From positions 1-64,000 of the forward strand of contig NZ_JAAGXA010000006.1 of assembly GCF_010686755.1 (NCBI RefSeq): 64,000 bases of DNA, in the 5' to 3' direction. The DNA is from Nocardioides zeae (GTDB taxonomy: Bacteria; Actinomycetota; Actinomycetes; Propionibacteriales; Nocardioidaceae). Each line of letters opens with the position of its first letter. The first letter of the stretch is position 1. Below, one piece after another: positions 26,640-34,782 of this stretch. Below the pieces are notes generated by a model. It saw only the letters and a program-made list of their open reading frames with translations, did not search any database and had not been told where the DNA came from. The position numbers were made by a program, and so were the translations under genes.

Positions 26640-27521
26640 GTGACCCGCACGCACGCGCCGTACCCCTTCGCCAAGGGCCACGGCACCCAGAACGACTTCG
26701 TCATCCTCCCGGACGCCGAGGGCGACCGGCACGAGACGATCGACGCCGCGGGCGTGCGGGCGCTGACCGATCGCCGGGCCGGGATCGGCGGCGACGGGAT
26801 CCTCCGGGTCGTGCGCACCGCCGCGACCGCCGACCCCGCCGCCGTGGCGGCGCGGGACGAGGCCGAGTGGTTCATGGACTACCGCAACGCCGACGGGTCG
26901 ATCGCGGAGATGTGCGGCAACGGCATCCGCGTCTTCGCCCGGTGGCTCGTCGAGCGGGAGGGCGTCGACGCCTCGGCACCGCTCCGGATCGCCACCCGCG
27001 CCGGCGTGCTGGCCGTCGCCGTGGAGCCCGACGGGCGGATCAGCGCGTCGATGGGCGCGCCCCGACGCCTCCCCGCCTCCGAGGTGACCGTCCGCGACAC
27101 CGGCGCGACGCTCCCGACGACGGGCGTCGACATGGGCAACCCGCACGCGGTCGCCTTCGTCGACGACCTCGCGGAGGCGGGGTCGCTGCTGAGCGAGCCG
27201 GTGTACGACGCGGGCGTCTACCCGACCGGCGTCAACATCGAGTTCGTCGTGCGCCGCGGCGAGCGCCATGTGGCCATGCGCGTCCACGAGCGCGGGTCGG
27301 GGGAGACGCTGTCGTGCGGCACGGGCGCCGCGGCCGTCATGGTCGCGAGCGCGCTCGCCGACGGCGCCGTCCCCGCCGACGGCACCCCGCCGGCCGCGCC
27401 CGTCGTCTACCGCGTCGACGTGCCGGGCGGCGAGCTCGACCTCACGTGGACCTCCGCCGGCGACGTGGTGCTGACCGGCCCCGCCGAGATCGTCGCGGAG
27501 GGCTTCACCACCCTGGGCTGA
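26640..27521 (+). CDS. dapF: diaminopimelate epimerase
   Basis: It converts LL- to meso-diaminopimelate for lysine and peptidoglycan synthesis. It has 293 residues. Both catalytic cysteines are in place: Cys92 in MCGNGIR and Cys226 in GETLSCGTGA, with GTQNDFVIL at the N-terminus. The GTG at 26640 was chosen because it starts about 10 residues before the conserved KGHGTQNDF. The 182 bp upstream to the MFS start should hold its promoter. Confidence 0.95.
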   Translation: MTRTHAPYPFAKGHGTQNDFVILPDAEGDRHETIDAAGVRALTDRRAGIGGDGILRVVRTAATADPAAVAARDEAEWFMDYRNADGSIAEMCGNGIRVFARWLVEREGVDASAPLRIATRAGVLAVAVEPDGRISASMGAPRRLPASEVTVRDTGATLPTTGVDMGNPHAVAFVDDLAEAGSLLSEPVYDAGVYPTGVNIEFVVRRGERHVAMRVHERGSGETLSCGTGAAAVMVASALADGAVPADGTPPAAPVVYRVDVPGGELDLTWTSAGDVVLTGPAEIVAEGFTTLG

Positions 27522-27631
27522 CCGCCGGGCTGACGACCGGGCTGAGGGCGCGGGGGCCGTTCAGCCGTCCGCCGGGGCGCCGAGGCGCGCCCGACACCCG
27601 GGGTTCACCGCCCGCCGGTGGGCTGCGGTGC

Positions 27632-29281
27632 GTGTCGAGGTCACGGCTTCTCGGGCAGTCGGTCATCCAGCGGCGGGGCGTGCTCGCCCTCGGCGGCGGC
27701 GTGGTGGGAGGTGTGCTCCTCGGTCGGCCGCCCGTCGACGGCGACGCGGTGCAGGCGCGGGTCACGAGCCGGCCGGTCCCGCGGAGCACTCCCGGGCTCG
27801 TGCGCAGCCGCGACGCGATCACCCACGCGCAGACCGGCGACGTCACGCCGACGTCCGGTGTGCTGTGGGCGCGCGGGACGGCGCCGGGCCAGCTCCAGGT
27901 GCGCCTGCGCAGCGGCAGCCGGGTGATCGGCACGCGGGTCGGGCCGGCCGGCACCGCGGACACCGACTTCACCGCCCGCGTCTCGCTGGCGGGCCTCGAA
28001 CCGGGGCGCGACTACGAGGCCGACCTCTGGTTCGCCGGCTCCGACGGCACGGAGAGCGACCCGACCCACGTCAGCTTCACGACGCCCTCGGACACCCCGG
28101 CGCGCACGACGTTCGCGTGGTCCGGCGACACCTGCGGCCAGGGCTACGGCATCAGTCCCGACGCGGGCGGTCTGCTCGGGTACGGCGCGGTCGCCGACCT
28201 CCGCCCCGACGTCTTCATCCACTGCGGCGACAACATCTACGCCGACGAGCCGATCACCGACACGATGGTCGAGGTCGACGGGTCGGTGTGGCGCAACGTC
28301 GTGACGGAGCACGTGCAGCGGCCCGCGCAGACGCTGGCGGAGTTCCGGGGGCGGTACCGCTACGTGCTGCTCGACGAGAACGTGCGGCGGCTGCACGCCA
28401 CCACGCCCGTCATCGCGCAGTGGGACGACCACGAGACGACCAACAACTGGTATCCCGGCGAGGTCCTGACCGACGACACGACGACGTTCCGCTACACCGA
28501 CGAGCGCCGGGTCGACGTGCTCGCGCGCATGGCTCGGCAGGCCTTCCAGGAGCACATGCCGATCGGCGAGGCCCACCTGCTGGGCCGCGGGTCGACCGGC
28601 TTCGCGGAGAAGGGCCTCTACCGCAAGGTGCCCCGCGGGGCGCACCTCGACGTCTTCTGCCTCGACCAGCGCACGTTCCGCGGTGCCAACTACGCGGGCA
28701 CGACCGAGGGCGAGCCGGCGCTGCTCGGCGAGGAGCAGACGGAGTGGCTCATCCGCGAGGTCACCGCCTCGCGCGCCACGTGGAAGGTCATCTCGGCCGA
28801 CCAGCCCATCGGGCTCGCCCCGCGCCGCCAGCAGGACCTCGACGGCTACGGCAACGGCGACCACGGCGCACCCCGCGGACGCGAGCACGAGCTGGCGCGG
28901 ATCCTGTCGGCCTTCAAGGCGGCGGGCGTGCGGAACGTCGTGTGGATCACCGCGGACGTGCACTTCACCGCCGCGCACCGCTTCGACCCGGCCGACGCGA
29001 CGTACGCCGACTTCGACCCCTTCTGGGAGTTCATCTCGGGGCCGCTGGCGGCCTGCGCGTTCGGGACGAAGGAGCCGGACCGCACCTTCGGCGCGACGCA
29101 GCTCTACGTCAAGGGCAACACGGTCGACCACCGCCGCGCGCCGCGGCCCGACCAGACGTACGTCGGGTGGGGCGAGATCGACGCGGACGGCCGCCTGCGG
29201 GTCGAGCTGCGCGACGCGGCCGGCACGGTGCTGTGGTCGGTGGACCTCGATCCGGTGGATCCCGTTACGCCTCCGGCTTAA
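27632..29281 (+). CDS. PhoD-like alkaline phosphatase
   Basis: A Tat-type exported metallophosphatase of 549 residues. The N-terminus has a twin arginine (IQRRGVLALGGGVVGG) followed by a hydrophobic stretch. A PhoD N-terminal beta domain (ITHAQTGDVTPTSGVLWARG) precedes the metal site residues in WSGDTCGQGYG, IHCGDNIYAD and QWDDHETTNNW. It acts on phosphodiesters or monoesters outside the membrane with Fe3+/Ca2+ in characterised relatives. The GTG at 27632 is favoured because it gives a proper signal peptide. A second PhoD lies at 38219. Confidence 0.82.
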   Translation: MSRSRLLGQSVIQRRGVLALGGGVVGGVLLGRPPVDGDAVQARVTSRPVPRSTPGLVRSRDAITHAQTGDVTPTSGVLWARGTAPGQLQVRLRSGSRVIGTRVGPAGTADTDFTARVSLAGLEPGRDYEADLWFAGSDGTESDPTHVSFTTPSDTPARTTFAWSGDTCGQGYGISPDAGGLLGYGAVADLRPDVFIHCGDNIYADEPITDTMVEVDGSVWRNVVTEHVQRPAQTLAEFRGRYRYVLLDENVRRLHATTPVIAQWDDHETTNNWYPGEVLTDDTTTFRYTDERRVDVLARMARQAFQEHMPIGEAHLLGRGSTGFAEKGLYRKVPRGAHLDVFCLDQRTFRGANYAGTTEGEPALLGEEQTEWLIREVTASRATWKVISADQPIGLAPRRQQDLDGYGNGDHGAPRGREHELARILSAFKAAGVRNVVWITADVHFTAAHRFDPADATYADFDPFWEFISGPLAACAFGTKEPDRTFGATQLYVKGNTVDHRRAPRPDQTYVGWGEIDADGRLRVELRDAAGTVLWSVDLDPVDPVTPPA

Positions 29282-29323
29282 CCCGTCGCGCAGGTGGGGC
29301 GGGCGACCTACTCTGGTGGGCGT

Positions 29324-30847
29324 ATGAGCAACGCACCTGACTTCTCGCTCTCCGCCGAGCTGGCGGCCACCTCCGACTGGGACGACGACGACTTCGTCTC
29401 CGGGTACGCCGACGAGCCCGAGGAGCCCGACGACCTCGTCGAGGACGTCGTGCCGGCCGACGGCCCCGACCCCGAGGACCTGACGACCGGCGCGATGGAC
29501 CTCGCCGAGCGCCACCAGCTGCGGCGCGTGGCCAGCCTGCGCACCGAGCTCGAGGACATCACCGAGGTCGAGTACCGGCAGCTCCGCCTCGAGCGCGTCG
29601 TGCTCGTCGGCGTCTGGACCGAGGGCTCCGTCGCCGACGCCGAGAACTCCATGGCCGAGCTGGCCCTGCTCGCCGAGACGGCGGGCTCCGAGGTGCTCGA
29701 GGCGCTCTACCAGCGCCGGCAGAGCCCCGACCCCGCGACGTACGTCGGTCGGGGCAAGGTCGAGGGCATCGCCGAGATCGTGCAGGCCACCGGCGCCGAC
29801 ACCGTCATCTGTGACGGCGAGCTGGCGCCCAGCCAGCTGCGCAACCTGGAGGACCGCCTCAAGGTCAAGGTCGTCGACCGCACGGCGCTGATCCTCGACA
29901 TCTTCGCCCAGCACGCGAAGAGCCGCGAGGGCCAGGCGCAGGTCGAGCTCGCGCAGCTGAGCTACATGAAGCAGCGCCTGCGCGGCTGGGGCGGCAACCT
30001 CTCGCGCCAGGCCGGTGGCCGGGTCGCCGGCGGCGCGGGCATCGGTGGCCGTGGTCCCGGTGAGACGAAGATCGAGACGGACCGCCGTCGCATCAACACG
30101 AAGATCGCCAAGCTGCGGCGCCAGCTCGCCCAGATGAAGGGCACGCGCGACACGATGCGCTCGGAGCGTCGGCGCAACCAGATCCCCAGCGTCGCGATCG
30201 CGGGCTACACCAACGCCGGCAAGTCCTCGCTGCTCAACCGGCTGACCGACGCCGGCGTGCTCGTCGAGAACGCCCTGTTCGCGACGCTCGACCCGACGAC
30301 GCGCCGCACGACGACGTCCGACGGCCGGGTCTACACGATGTCCGACACCGTCGGCTTCGTGCGCCACCTGCCCCACCAGCTCGTCGAGGCGTTCCGCTCG
30401 ACCCTGGAGGAGGTCGCCGACTCCGACCTCATCCTCCACGTCGTCGACGGGTCGCACCCCGACCCCGAGGGCCAGATCGCCGCCGTGCGCGAGGTCTTCG
30501 CCGAGATCGGGGCCGACAAGGTGCCCGAGCTGCTCATCGTCAACAAGGCCGACATCGCCGACGAGATCGCGCTCGCGCGCCTGCGGCAGCGGGAACCGCA
30601 CCTCGTGGTCGTCAGCGCCCGCACCGGCGAGGGCATCGCCGAGGCGCTCCGCGTCGTCGAGGGCGAGCTGCCCCACCCGGCGGAGCCGTTCGATGCGCTG
30701 GTGCCCTACGCACGGGGCGACCTCATGAACCGCATCCACCAGCACGCGGAGATCGACCAGCTCGAGCACACCGGGGACGGCACGCGCGTCTCCGGCCGCG
30801 CGAACGCGTCCCTCGCGGGCGAGCTCGCGCCGTACGCCGCGGGGTGA
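29324..30847 (+). CDS. hflX: GTPase HflX
   Basis: A ribosome-splitting GTPase of 507 residues. It has an acidic N-terminal extension of about 60 residues, the HflX N-terminal domain, then the signature GGRGPGETKIETDRRRI, the G1 motif GYTNAGKSS near residue 294 and NKAD as G4. HflX rescues stalled ribosomes and in actinobacteria contributes to antibiotic tolerance. The start at 29324 is 42 bp after the phosphatase gene. A 10-bp hairpin follows at 30851-30875. Confidence 0.93.
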   Translation: MSNAPDFSLSAELAATSDWDDDDFVSGYADEPEEPDDLVEDVVPADGPDPEDLTTGAMDLAERHQLRRVASLRTELEDITEVEYRQLRLERVVLVGVWTEGSVADAENSMAELALLAETAGSEVLEALYQRRQSPDPATYVGRGKVEGIAEIVQATGADTVICDGELAPSQLRNLEDRLKVKVVDRTALILDIFAQHAKSREGQAQVELAQLSYMKQRLRGWGGNLSRQAGGRVAGGAGIGGRGPGETKIETDRRRINTKIAKLRRQLAQMKGTRDTMRSERRRNQIPSVAIAGYTNAGKSSLLNRLTDAGVLVENALFATLDPTTRRTTTSDGRVYTMSDTVGFVRHLPHQLVEAFRSTLEEVADSDLILHVVDGSHPDPEGQIAAVREVFAEIGADKVPELLIVNKADIADEIALARLRQREPHLVVVSARTGEGIAEALRVVEGELPHPAEPFDALVPYARGDLMNRIHQHAEIDQLEHTGDGTRVSGRANASLAGELAPYAAG

Positions 30848-30850
30848 GCC

Positions 30851-30875
30851 CGCTCCCCGGCCCGTCCGGGGAGCG
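30851..30875 (+). terminator. hairpin terminator after hflX
   Basis: A perfect 10-bp stem (CGCTCCCCGG with CCGGGGAGCG) and a five-base loop lie 4 bp after the hflX stop. There is no strong T-tract, as is common in high-GC actinobacteria. Confidence 0.7.
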
Positions 30876-30973
30876 TGGGGACGCGCGGCGCTGCCGATGC
30901 CACGGCGCGGCGGAGGGTCTGTAACCTTTCATCCGTTTGCGTCCTCGTCGGCCCTCGTCAGAGCAGGTAGTGC

Positions 30974-33412
30974 ATGTCTCGCGGAATCATCCTCCGACTG
31001 CTGTTCGTGGTCGCGCTGCTCGCCGCCTGTGCGGCGGCCGCGTGGAAGATCGAGCCCCGGCTGGGCATCGACCTCGAGGGCGGCAGCCAGATCACGCTGA
31101 CCGTGCTGTCCGACAAGGCGGGGGAGGACCCCACCGCCGGTGACGTCGACCAGGTGGTCGAGGTGCTCCGCCAGCGCGTCGACGGCCTCGGTGTCAGCGA
31201 GTCGACCGTCGTGCGGTCCGGTTCGAACCGGATCATCATCGAGCTGCCCGGCGTCGAGAACCCCGACGAGGCGCTGGAGGTGCTCGGCCAGACCGCGCAG
31301 CTCGAGGTGCGGCCGGTCGTGCGCGCGTTCTCGCAGGCCGACGCCGGCACGGTCCCCGAGTGCGCCGAGGCCGCAGCGGCCGCGCGCGAGGACGACTCCA
31401 CCGACGCGGAGGCGCAGGAGTGCGCCGTGACCGACGAGCAGGGACAGGGCCTCGTCGTGGGCCCGGTGGCCCTCAAGGGCAACGAGATCACCGGCGCCCA
31501 GGCCGAGCAGCCGCAGAACCAGGTCGACTGGGCCGTGACCGTCGACTTCTCGAGCTCCGGCTCCGACGCCTTCGGCGAGCTCAGCAAGGCCGCCGCCTGC
31601 GCGCAGAACCCGGCGAACCGGATCGCGATCCTCCTCGACGACGAGCCCATCTCCTCACCCGAGGTCACCATCCCCTGCGGCGGCTCCATCACGGGCTCCA
31701 CGCAGATCACCGGCAGCTTCAGCCAGGGCGAGGCCGACGACCTCGCCGTGCTCATCGAGGGCGGCTCCCTGCCCCTGCGCATCGCCGGCGAGGCGGACGG
31801 CGACGACATCGCGCCCGACGTCCGCACCATCGGCCCCACGCTCGGCAACTCGGCCATCAAGTCGTCCGCCGAGGCCGGCATCATCGGTGTCGCGCTGACG
31901 GGCCTGTTCGTCATCTTCGTCTACCGCTTCGTCGGCTTCCTCGCGACGATCGCGCTCGCGACCTACGCGCTCATCTCCTACGCGATGCTCGTCTTCCTCG
32001 GCGCGACCCTGACGCTGCCGGGTCTCGCCGGATTCGTGCTCGCCATCGGACTCGCGATCGACGCCAACGTGCTCGTCTTCGAGAGAGCGAGGGAGGAGTT
32101 CGCCGCGAACCGGGCGGCGGGCCTCCGCAGAGCGCTCCAGGTGGGCTTCAACAAGGCGTTCACCGCCATCCTCGACTCCAACGTGACGACGCTGCTCGCG
32201 GCGATCCTGCTGGTGTTCCTGGCCTCCGGCCCGGTGCAGGGCTTCGGTGTCACCCTCATCATCGGCACCGTGGCGTCGATGATCTCGGCGCTCGTCATCG
32301 CCCGCATCCTGACGACGGCCGGCGTGTCGTCGCGCTGGGTGAACCGCAACCCGAAGGTCACCGGCCTCGCGTCCGTCGGCCGGGTGCGGCTGTGGCTCGA
32401 GCGCAAGAACCCGCGCCTCATCCAGCGCCGCAAGGTGTTCGTGCTCGGCTCGCTCACCGCGTGCATCATCGCCGTCGCCGGCATCGCGACCCAGGGCCTC
32501 AACCTCGGCCTGGAGTTCACGGGCGGCCGCAACGTCGTGTACGCGACGGAGCAGGCCATCACGCCCGACCGTGCCCGCGAGGTCATCGCGGACGCCGGGT
32601 TCCCCGAGGCCGTCGTGCAGACCGCCGACGCCGGCGACATCTCCGTGCGCACCGGCCGGATCAGCGACGCCGAGGAGGGCCAGATCCGCGAGGCGCTCGA
32701 CCAGGAGGTCGGTGTCGCCGAGGTCGTCTCCGACGACAGCCTGGGCGCCGCGCTCGGCGGGGAGCTCTTCCGCAACGCGATCATCGCGCTCGTGCTGGCC
32801 CTGCTCGCCCAGATGATCTACCTGGCGATCCGGTTCAAGTGGACCTTCGGCGTGGCCGCGGCGCTGGCCATGGCCAACGACGTCATCCTCGTCGTCGGCA
32901 TCTTCGCGTGGCTCGGCAAGCCCATCGACGGCGTGTTCCTCGCCGCCGCGCTGACCATCATCGGTCTGTCCATCAACGACACGATCGTCGTCTTCGACCG
33001 CGTGCGCGAGAAGTGGTGGGCCACCGGCCAGGCGCGCAAGGACCGCCTCGCCGCAGCGGCCGACGCGGACGCGAAGTCGGCCGAGGGCGGCACCGTGCTG
33101 ACGAAGCAGGCCGCCGAGGTCGAGGACCCGGACTTCGTCGACGTCACGAACCGCGCCGTCATCGAGACCCTGCCCCGCACCGTCAACACCGGCATCGGCT
33201 CGATCTTCATCCTGGCCGCGCTCACCATCCTCGGTGGCGACTCGCTCCAGGACTTCGCGCTCGCGCTGCTCCTCGGCCTGCTGTTCGGCACGGCGTCCAC
33301 GACGCTGCTCGCCGGACCGCTGCTGACGTACTTCAACCAGCGCTCGCCGTTCTCGCGCGACAAGAAGGAGCGCACCAGCCGCGACCCGAACGACTCGGGC
33401 GCCGTGGTCTGA
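30974..33412 (+). CDS. secDF: protein translocase SecDF (fused SecD-SecF)
   Basis: A single 812-residue membrane protein combining SecD (to about residue 480) and SecF (from about 490). It has the SecD signature GIDLEGGSQITL and two blocks of membrane helices predicting 12 in total. A large extracytoplasmic P1 region follows the first helix. Near residues 690-720 a charged cytoplasmic loop is inserted. SecDF uses the proton gradient to help pull secreted proteins through SecYEG. Most actinobacteria carry separate secD and secF beside yajC, so this fused, lone copy may be an additional paralogue. Confidence 0.88.
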   Translation: MSRGIILRLLFVVALLAACAAAAWKIEPRLGIDLEGGSQITLTVLSDKAGEDPTAGDVDQVVEVLRQRVDGLGVSESTVVRSGSNRIIIELPGVENPDEALEVLGQTAQLEVRPVVRAFSQADAGTVPECAEAAAAAREDDSTDAEAQECAVTDEQGQGLVVGPVALKGNEITGAQAEQPQNQVDWAVTVDFSSSGSDAFGELSKAAACAQNPANRIAILLDDEPISSPEVTIPCGGSITGSTQITGSFSQGEADDLAVLIEGGSLPLRIAGEADGDDIAPDVRTIGPTLGNSAIKSSAEAGIIGVALTGLFVIFVYRFVGFLATIALATYALISYAMLVFLGATLTLPGLAGFVLAIGLAIDANVLVFERAREEFAANRAAGLRRALQVGFNKAFTAILDSNVTTLLAAILLVFLASGPVQGFGVTLIIGTVASMISALVIARILTTAGVSSRWVNRNPKVTGLASVGRVRLWLERKNPRLIQRRKVFVLGSLTACIIAVAGIATQGLNLGLEFTGGRNVVYATEQAITPDRAREVIADAGFPEAVVQTADAGDISVRTGRISDAEEGQIREALDQEVGVAEVVSDDSLGAALGGELFRNAIIALVLALLAQMIYLAIRFKWTFGVAAALAMANDVILVVGIFAWLGKPIDGVFLAAALTIIGLSINDTIVVFDRVREKWWATGQARKDRLAAAADADAKSAEGGTVLTKQAAEVEDPDFVDVTNRAVIETLPRTVNTGIGSIFILAALTILGGDSLQDFALALLLGLLFGTASTTLLAGPLLTYFNQRSPFSRDKKERTSRDPNDSGAVV

Positions 33413-33439
33413 CGGACCACCCCCCGCGTCGTACCCACG

Positions 33440-33461
33440 GCCCGCCCCTCCCGGGGCGGGC
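33440..33461 (+). terminator. hairpin terminator after secDF
   Basis: A 9-bp GC-only stem (GCCCGCCCC with GGGGCGGGC), a four-base loop and a T-containing tail (TGTTGG) lie 28 bp after the stop codon. Confidence 0.75.
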
Positions 33462-33492
33462 TGTTGGCGTTGGTGGGGGAGGGGGCGGCACT

Positions 33493-33574
33493 TTCCCCGG
33501 TCGACCGGGGAACACGCCGCTTTGACCATCAATGTTGATACGCCAAGCGGTCGGTTCCCCGGCTGACCGGGGAA
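33493..33574. repeat. 82-bp paired palindromic element, second copy
   Basis: The perfect 20-bp palindrome (33493-33512) is paired with a one-step variant, TTCCCCGGCTGACCGGGGAA (33555-33574), across a 42-bp spacer. The spacer is centred on ATCAATGTTGAT and shares GCTT-GACCATCAA with the 19.9-kb element. Same orientation and exactly the same 62-bp period. It lies between the secDF terminator and the MarR operator. Confidence 0.87.
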
Positions 33575-33599
33575 CTGACCGTCCGTGATCCCACCACAA

Positions 33600-33616
33600 C
33601 GTGAAGCATCTTCACG
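33600..33616. promoter_or_regulatory. probable MarR operator
   Basis: The perfect 7-3-7 inverted repeat CGTGAAG-CAT-CTTCACG ends 17 bp before the marR start codon at 33634. This position would block translation initiation or promoter clearance, so it fits autorepression. Confidence 0.65.
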
Positions 33617-33633
33617 GTTGGTAAGGTCGCGCC

Positions 33634-34074
33634 ATGACCGACGGTGAACGCCTCCTGGACGCGGTGCTCCGCCTCACGACCGCGCTCCAGCGCGACATGG
33701 AGACCGGTCTCGCGGCAGTCGGCCTCACGCCGGCCCGGGCGCACCTGGTCGGGGTGCTCGTGACGTCCGGTCCGCAGCCGCAGCAGGCGTTGGCCCGGCA
33801 GCTGGAGGTCACGCCCCGCAACGTCACCGGTCTGGTCGACGCGTTGGAGCGCGACGGCTTCGTCACGCGGGAGCCGCAGCCGACCGATCGTCGTGCGAGC
33901 ATCGTCACCCTCACGGCGCGGGGTCGCGAGGTCGCGGACGGGCTGGTGGCCGGCCGCCGTGAGCTCGGCGGGCAGCTCGCCCGGGTCCTGCCCGCGGGGA
34001 GGGTCGCGGCCCTCGCCGACGACGTGGCCGCGCTGGCTGACGAGGTCGAGCGTCTGGCCGGGGGAGCGCGATGA
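33634..34074 (+). CDS. MarR-family transcriptional regulator
   Basis: A compact MarR regulator of 146 residues. The helix-turn-helix (QQALARQLEVTPRNVTGLVDALERDGFV) is followed by the wing motif PTDRRASIVTLTARG. Its stop overlaps the start of the downstream membrane-protein gene (ATGA at 34071-34074), so the regulator and that protein form a coupled pair. The ligand is unknown. Confidence 0.88.
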   Translation: MTDGERLLDAVLRLTTALQRDMETGLAAVGLTPARAHLVGVLVTSGPQPQQALARQLEVTPRNVTGLVDALERDGFVTREPQPTDRRASIVTLTARGREVADGLVAGRRELGGQLARVLPAGRVAALADDVAALADEVERLAGGAR

Positions 34075-34724
34075 GTGCCACGAGCGCCCCGGCGAGCGTC
34101 GTGGTGCGCCGCCTGCTCGCGTCGGAGGCGGGCGGCTACCGCAGCATCGCGCGCTGGGCACGGCGCCGCCCCGACGTCCCCACGGGTGCGGAGCCGGTCG
34201 GGTACAGCCAGATCAGCGGCCCCATGATGTGGCTCTTCGTCATCGGTTCGGCGGTCGAGGTGGTGGTCGTCCACGTGCTGCTGCACCGCTGGCCGTGGGT
34301 GCAGTGGCCGGTCCTGGTGCTGGGGGTGTGGGGGCTCGTCTTCATGCTCGGGCTGCTCGCGGGCGTGCGCACCCACCCCCACCTGCTGACGGCGCACGCG
34401 CTGCGCGTGCGCTCCGGCCCGGTCCTCGACCTCGGGATCCCGTACGCCGCGATCGCGTCCGTCTCGACCGCCGAGCGCCCGCTGGAGTCGTCCGCGCAGG
34501 TCGTCGGGACGGACGCCCCGTCGGACGGCGGGCCCGGCACGTGGCTGGGCGTCGCGGTGTCGGGCGGGACGAACGTGCAGCTCCGGCTGGTCCGACCGCT
34601 CACCGTCCCGCACCCCGGCCTGCGCGGGACGGGGGATCTCGAGGTCGTCGAGGTGGGCCTGTGGGCCGACGAGCCGCGGGTGCTGGCCCGCGAGCTGCGG
34701 CAGCGCGCGGGCCTGGGGGGCTGA
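34071..34724 (+). CDS. hypothetical membrane protein
   Basis: A 217-residue protein of unknown family. Two adjacent hydrophobic segments (around residues 50-97, MMWLFVIGSAVEVVVVHVLL and WPVLVLGVWGLVFMLGLLAG) precede a C-terminal soluble domain rich in beta strands (LRVRSGPVLDLGIPYAAIASVST), somewhat like bacterial PH-type domains. It is co-translated with MarR. No function can be assigned. Confidence 0.6.
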   Translation: MSATSAPASVVVRRLLASEAGGYRSIARWARRRPDVPTGAEPVGYSQISGPMMWLFVIGSAVEVVVVHVLLHRWPWVQWPVLVLGVWGLVFMLGLLAGVRTHPHLLTAHALRVRSGPVLDLGIPYAAIASVSTAERPLESSAQVVGTDAPSDGGPGTWLGVAVSGGTNVQLRLVRPLTVPHPGLRGTGDLEVVEVGLWADEPRVLARELRQRAGLGG

Positions 34725-34782
34725 GGGGCCGCCTGTGGATGCGCCGCGTCGTACCGGCGCCGCCGCGGCTAGGGTTGCCCGG

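Noticed and set aside
27641..30769. Open frame of over 1000 codons antisense to the PhoD-like gene and hflX
   Set aside because: It spans two genes and the gap between them, with a low-complexity Val/Arg/Asp composition and no domain. It is a shadow of the plus-strand genes.
31214..31230. CGGTTCGAACCGG, which looks like a tRNA T-arm
   Set aside because: It lies inside the secDF coding sequence with no acceptor stem or anticodon arm around it.
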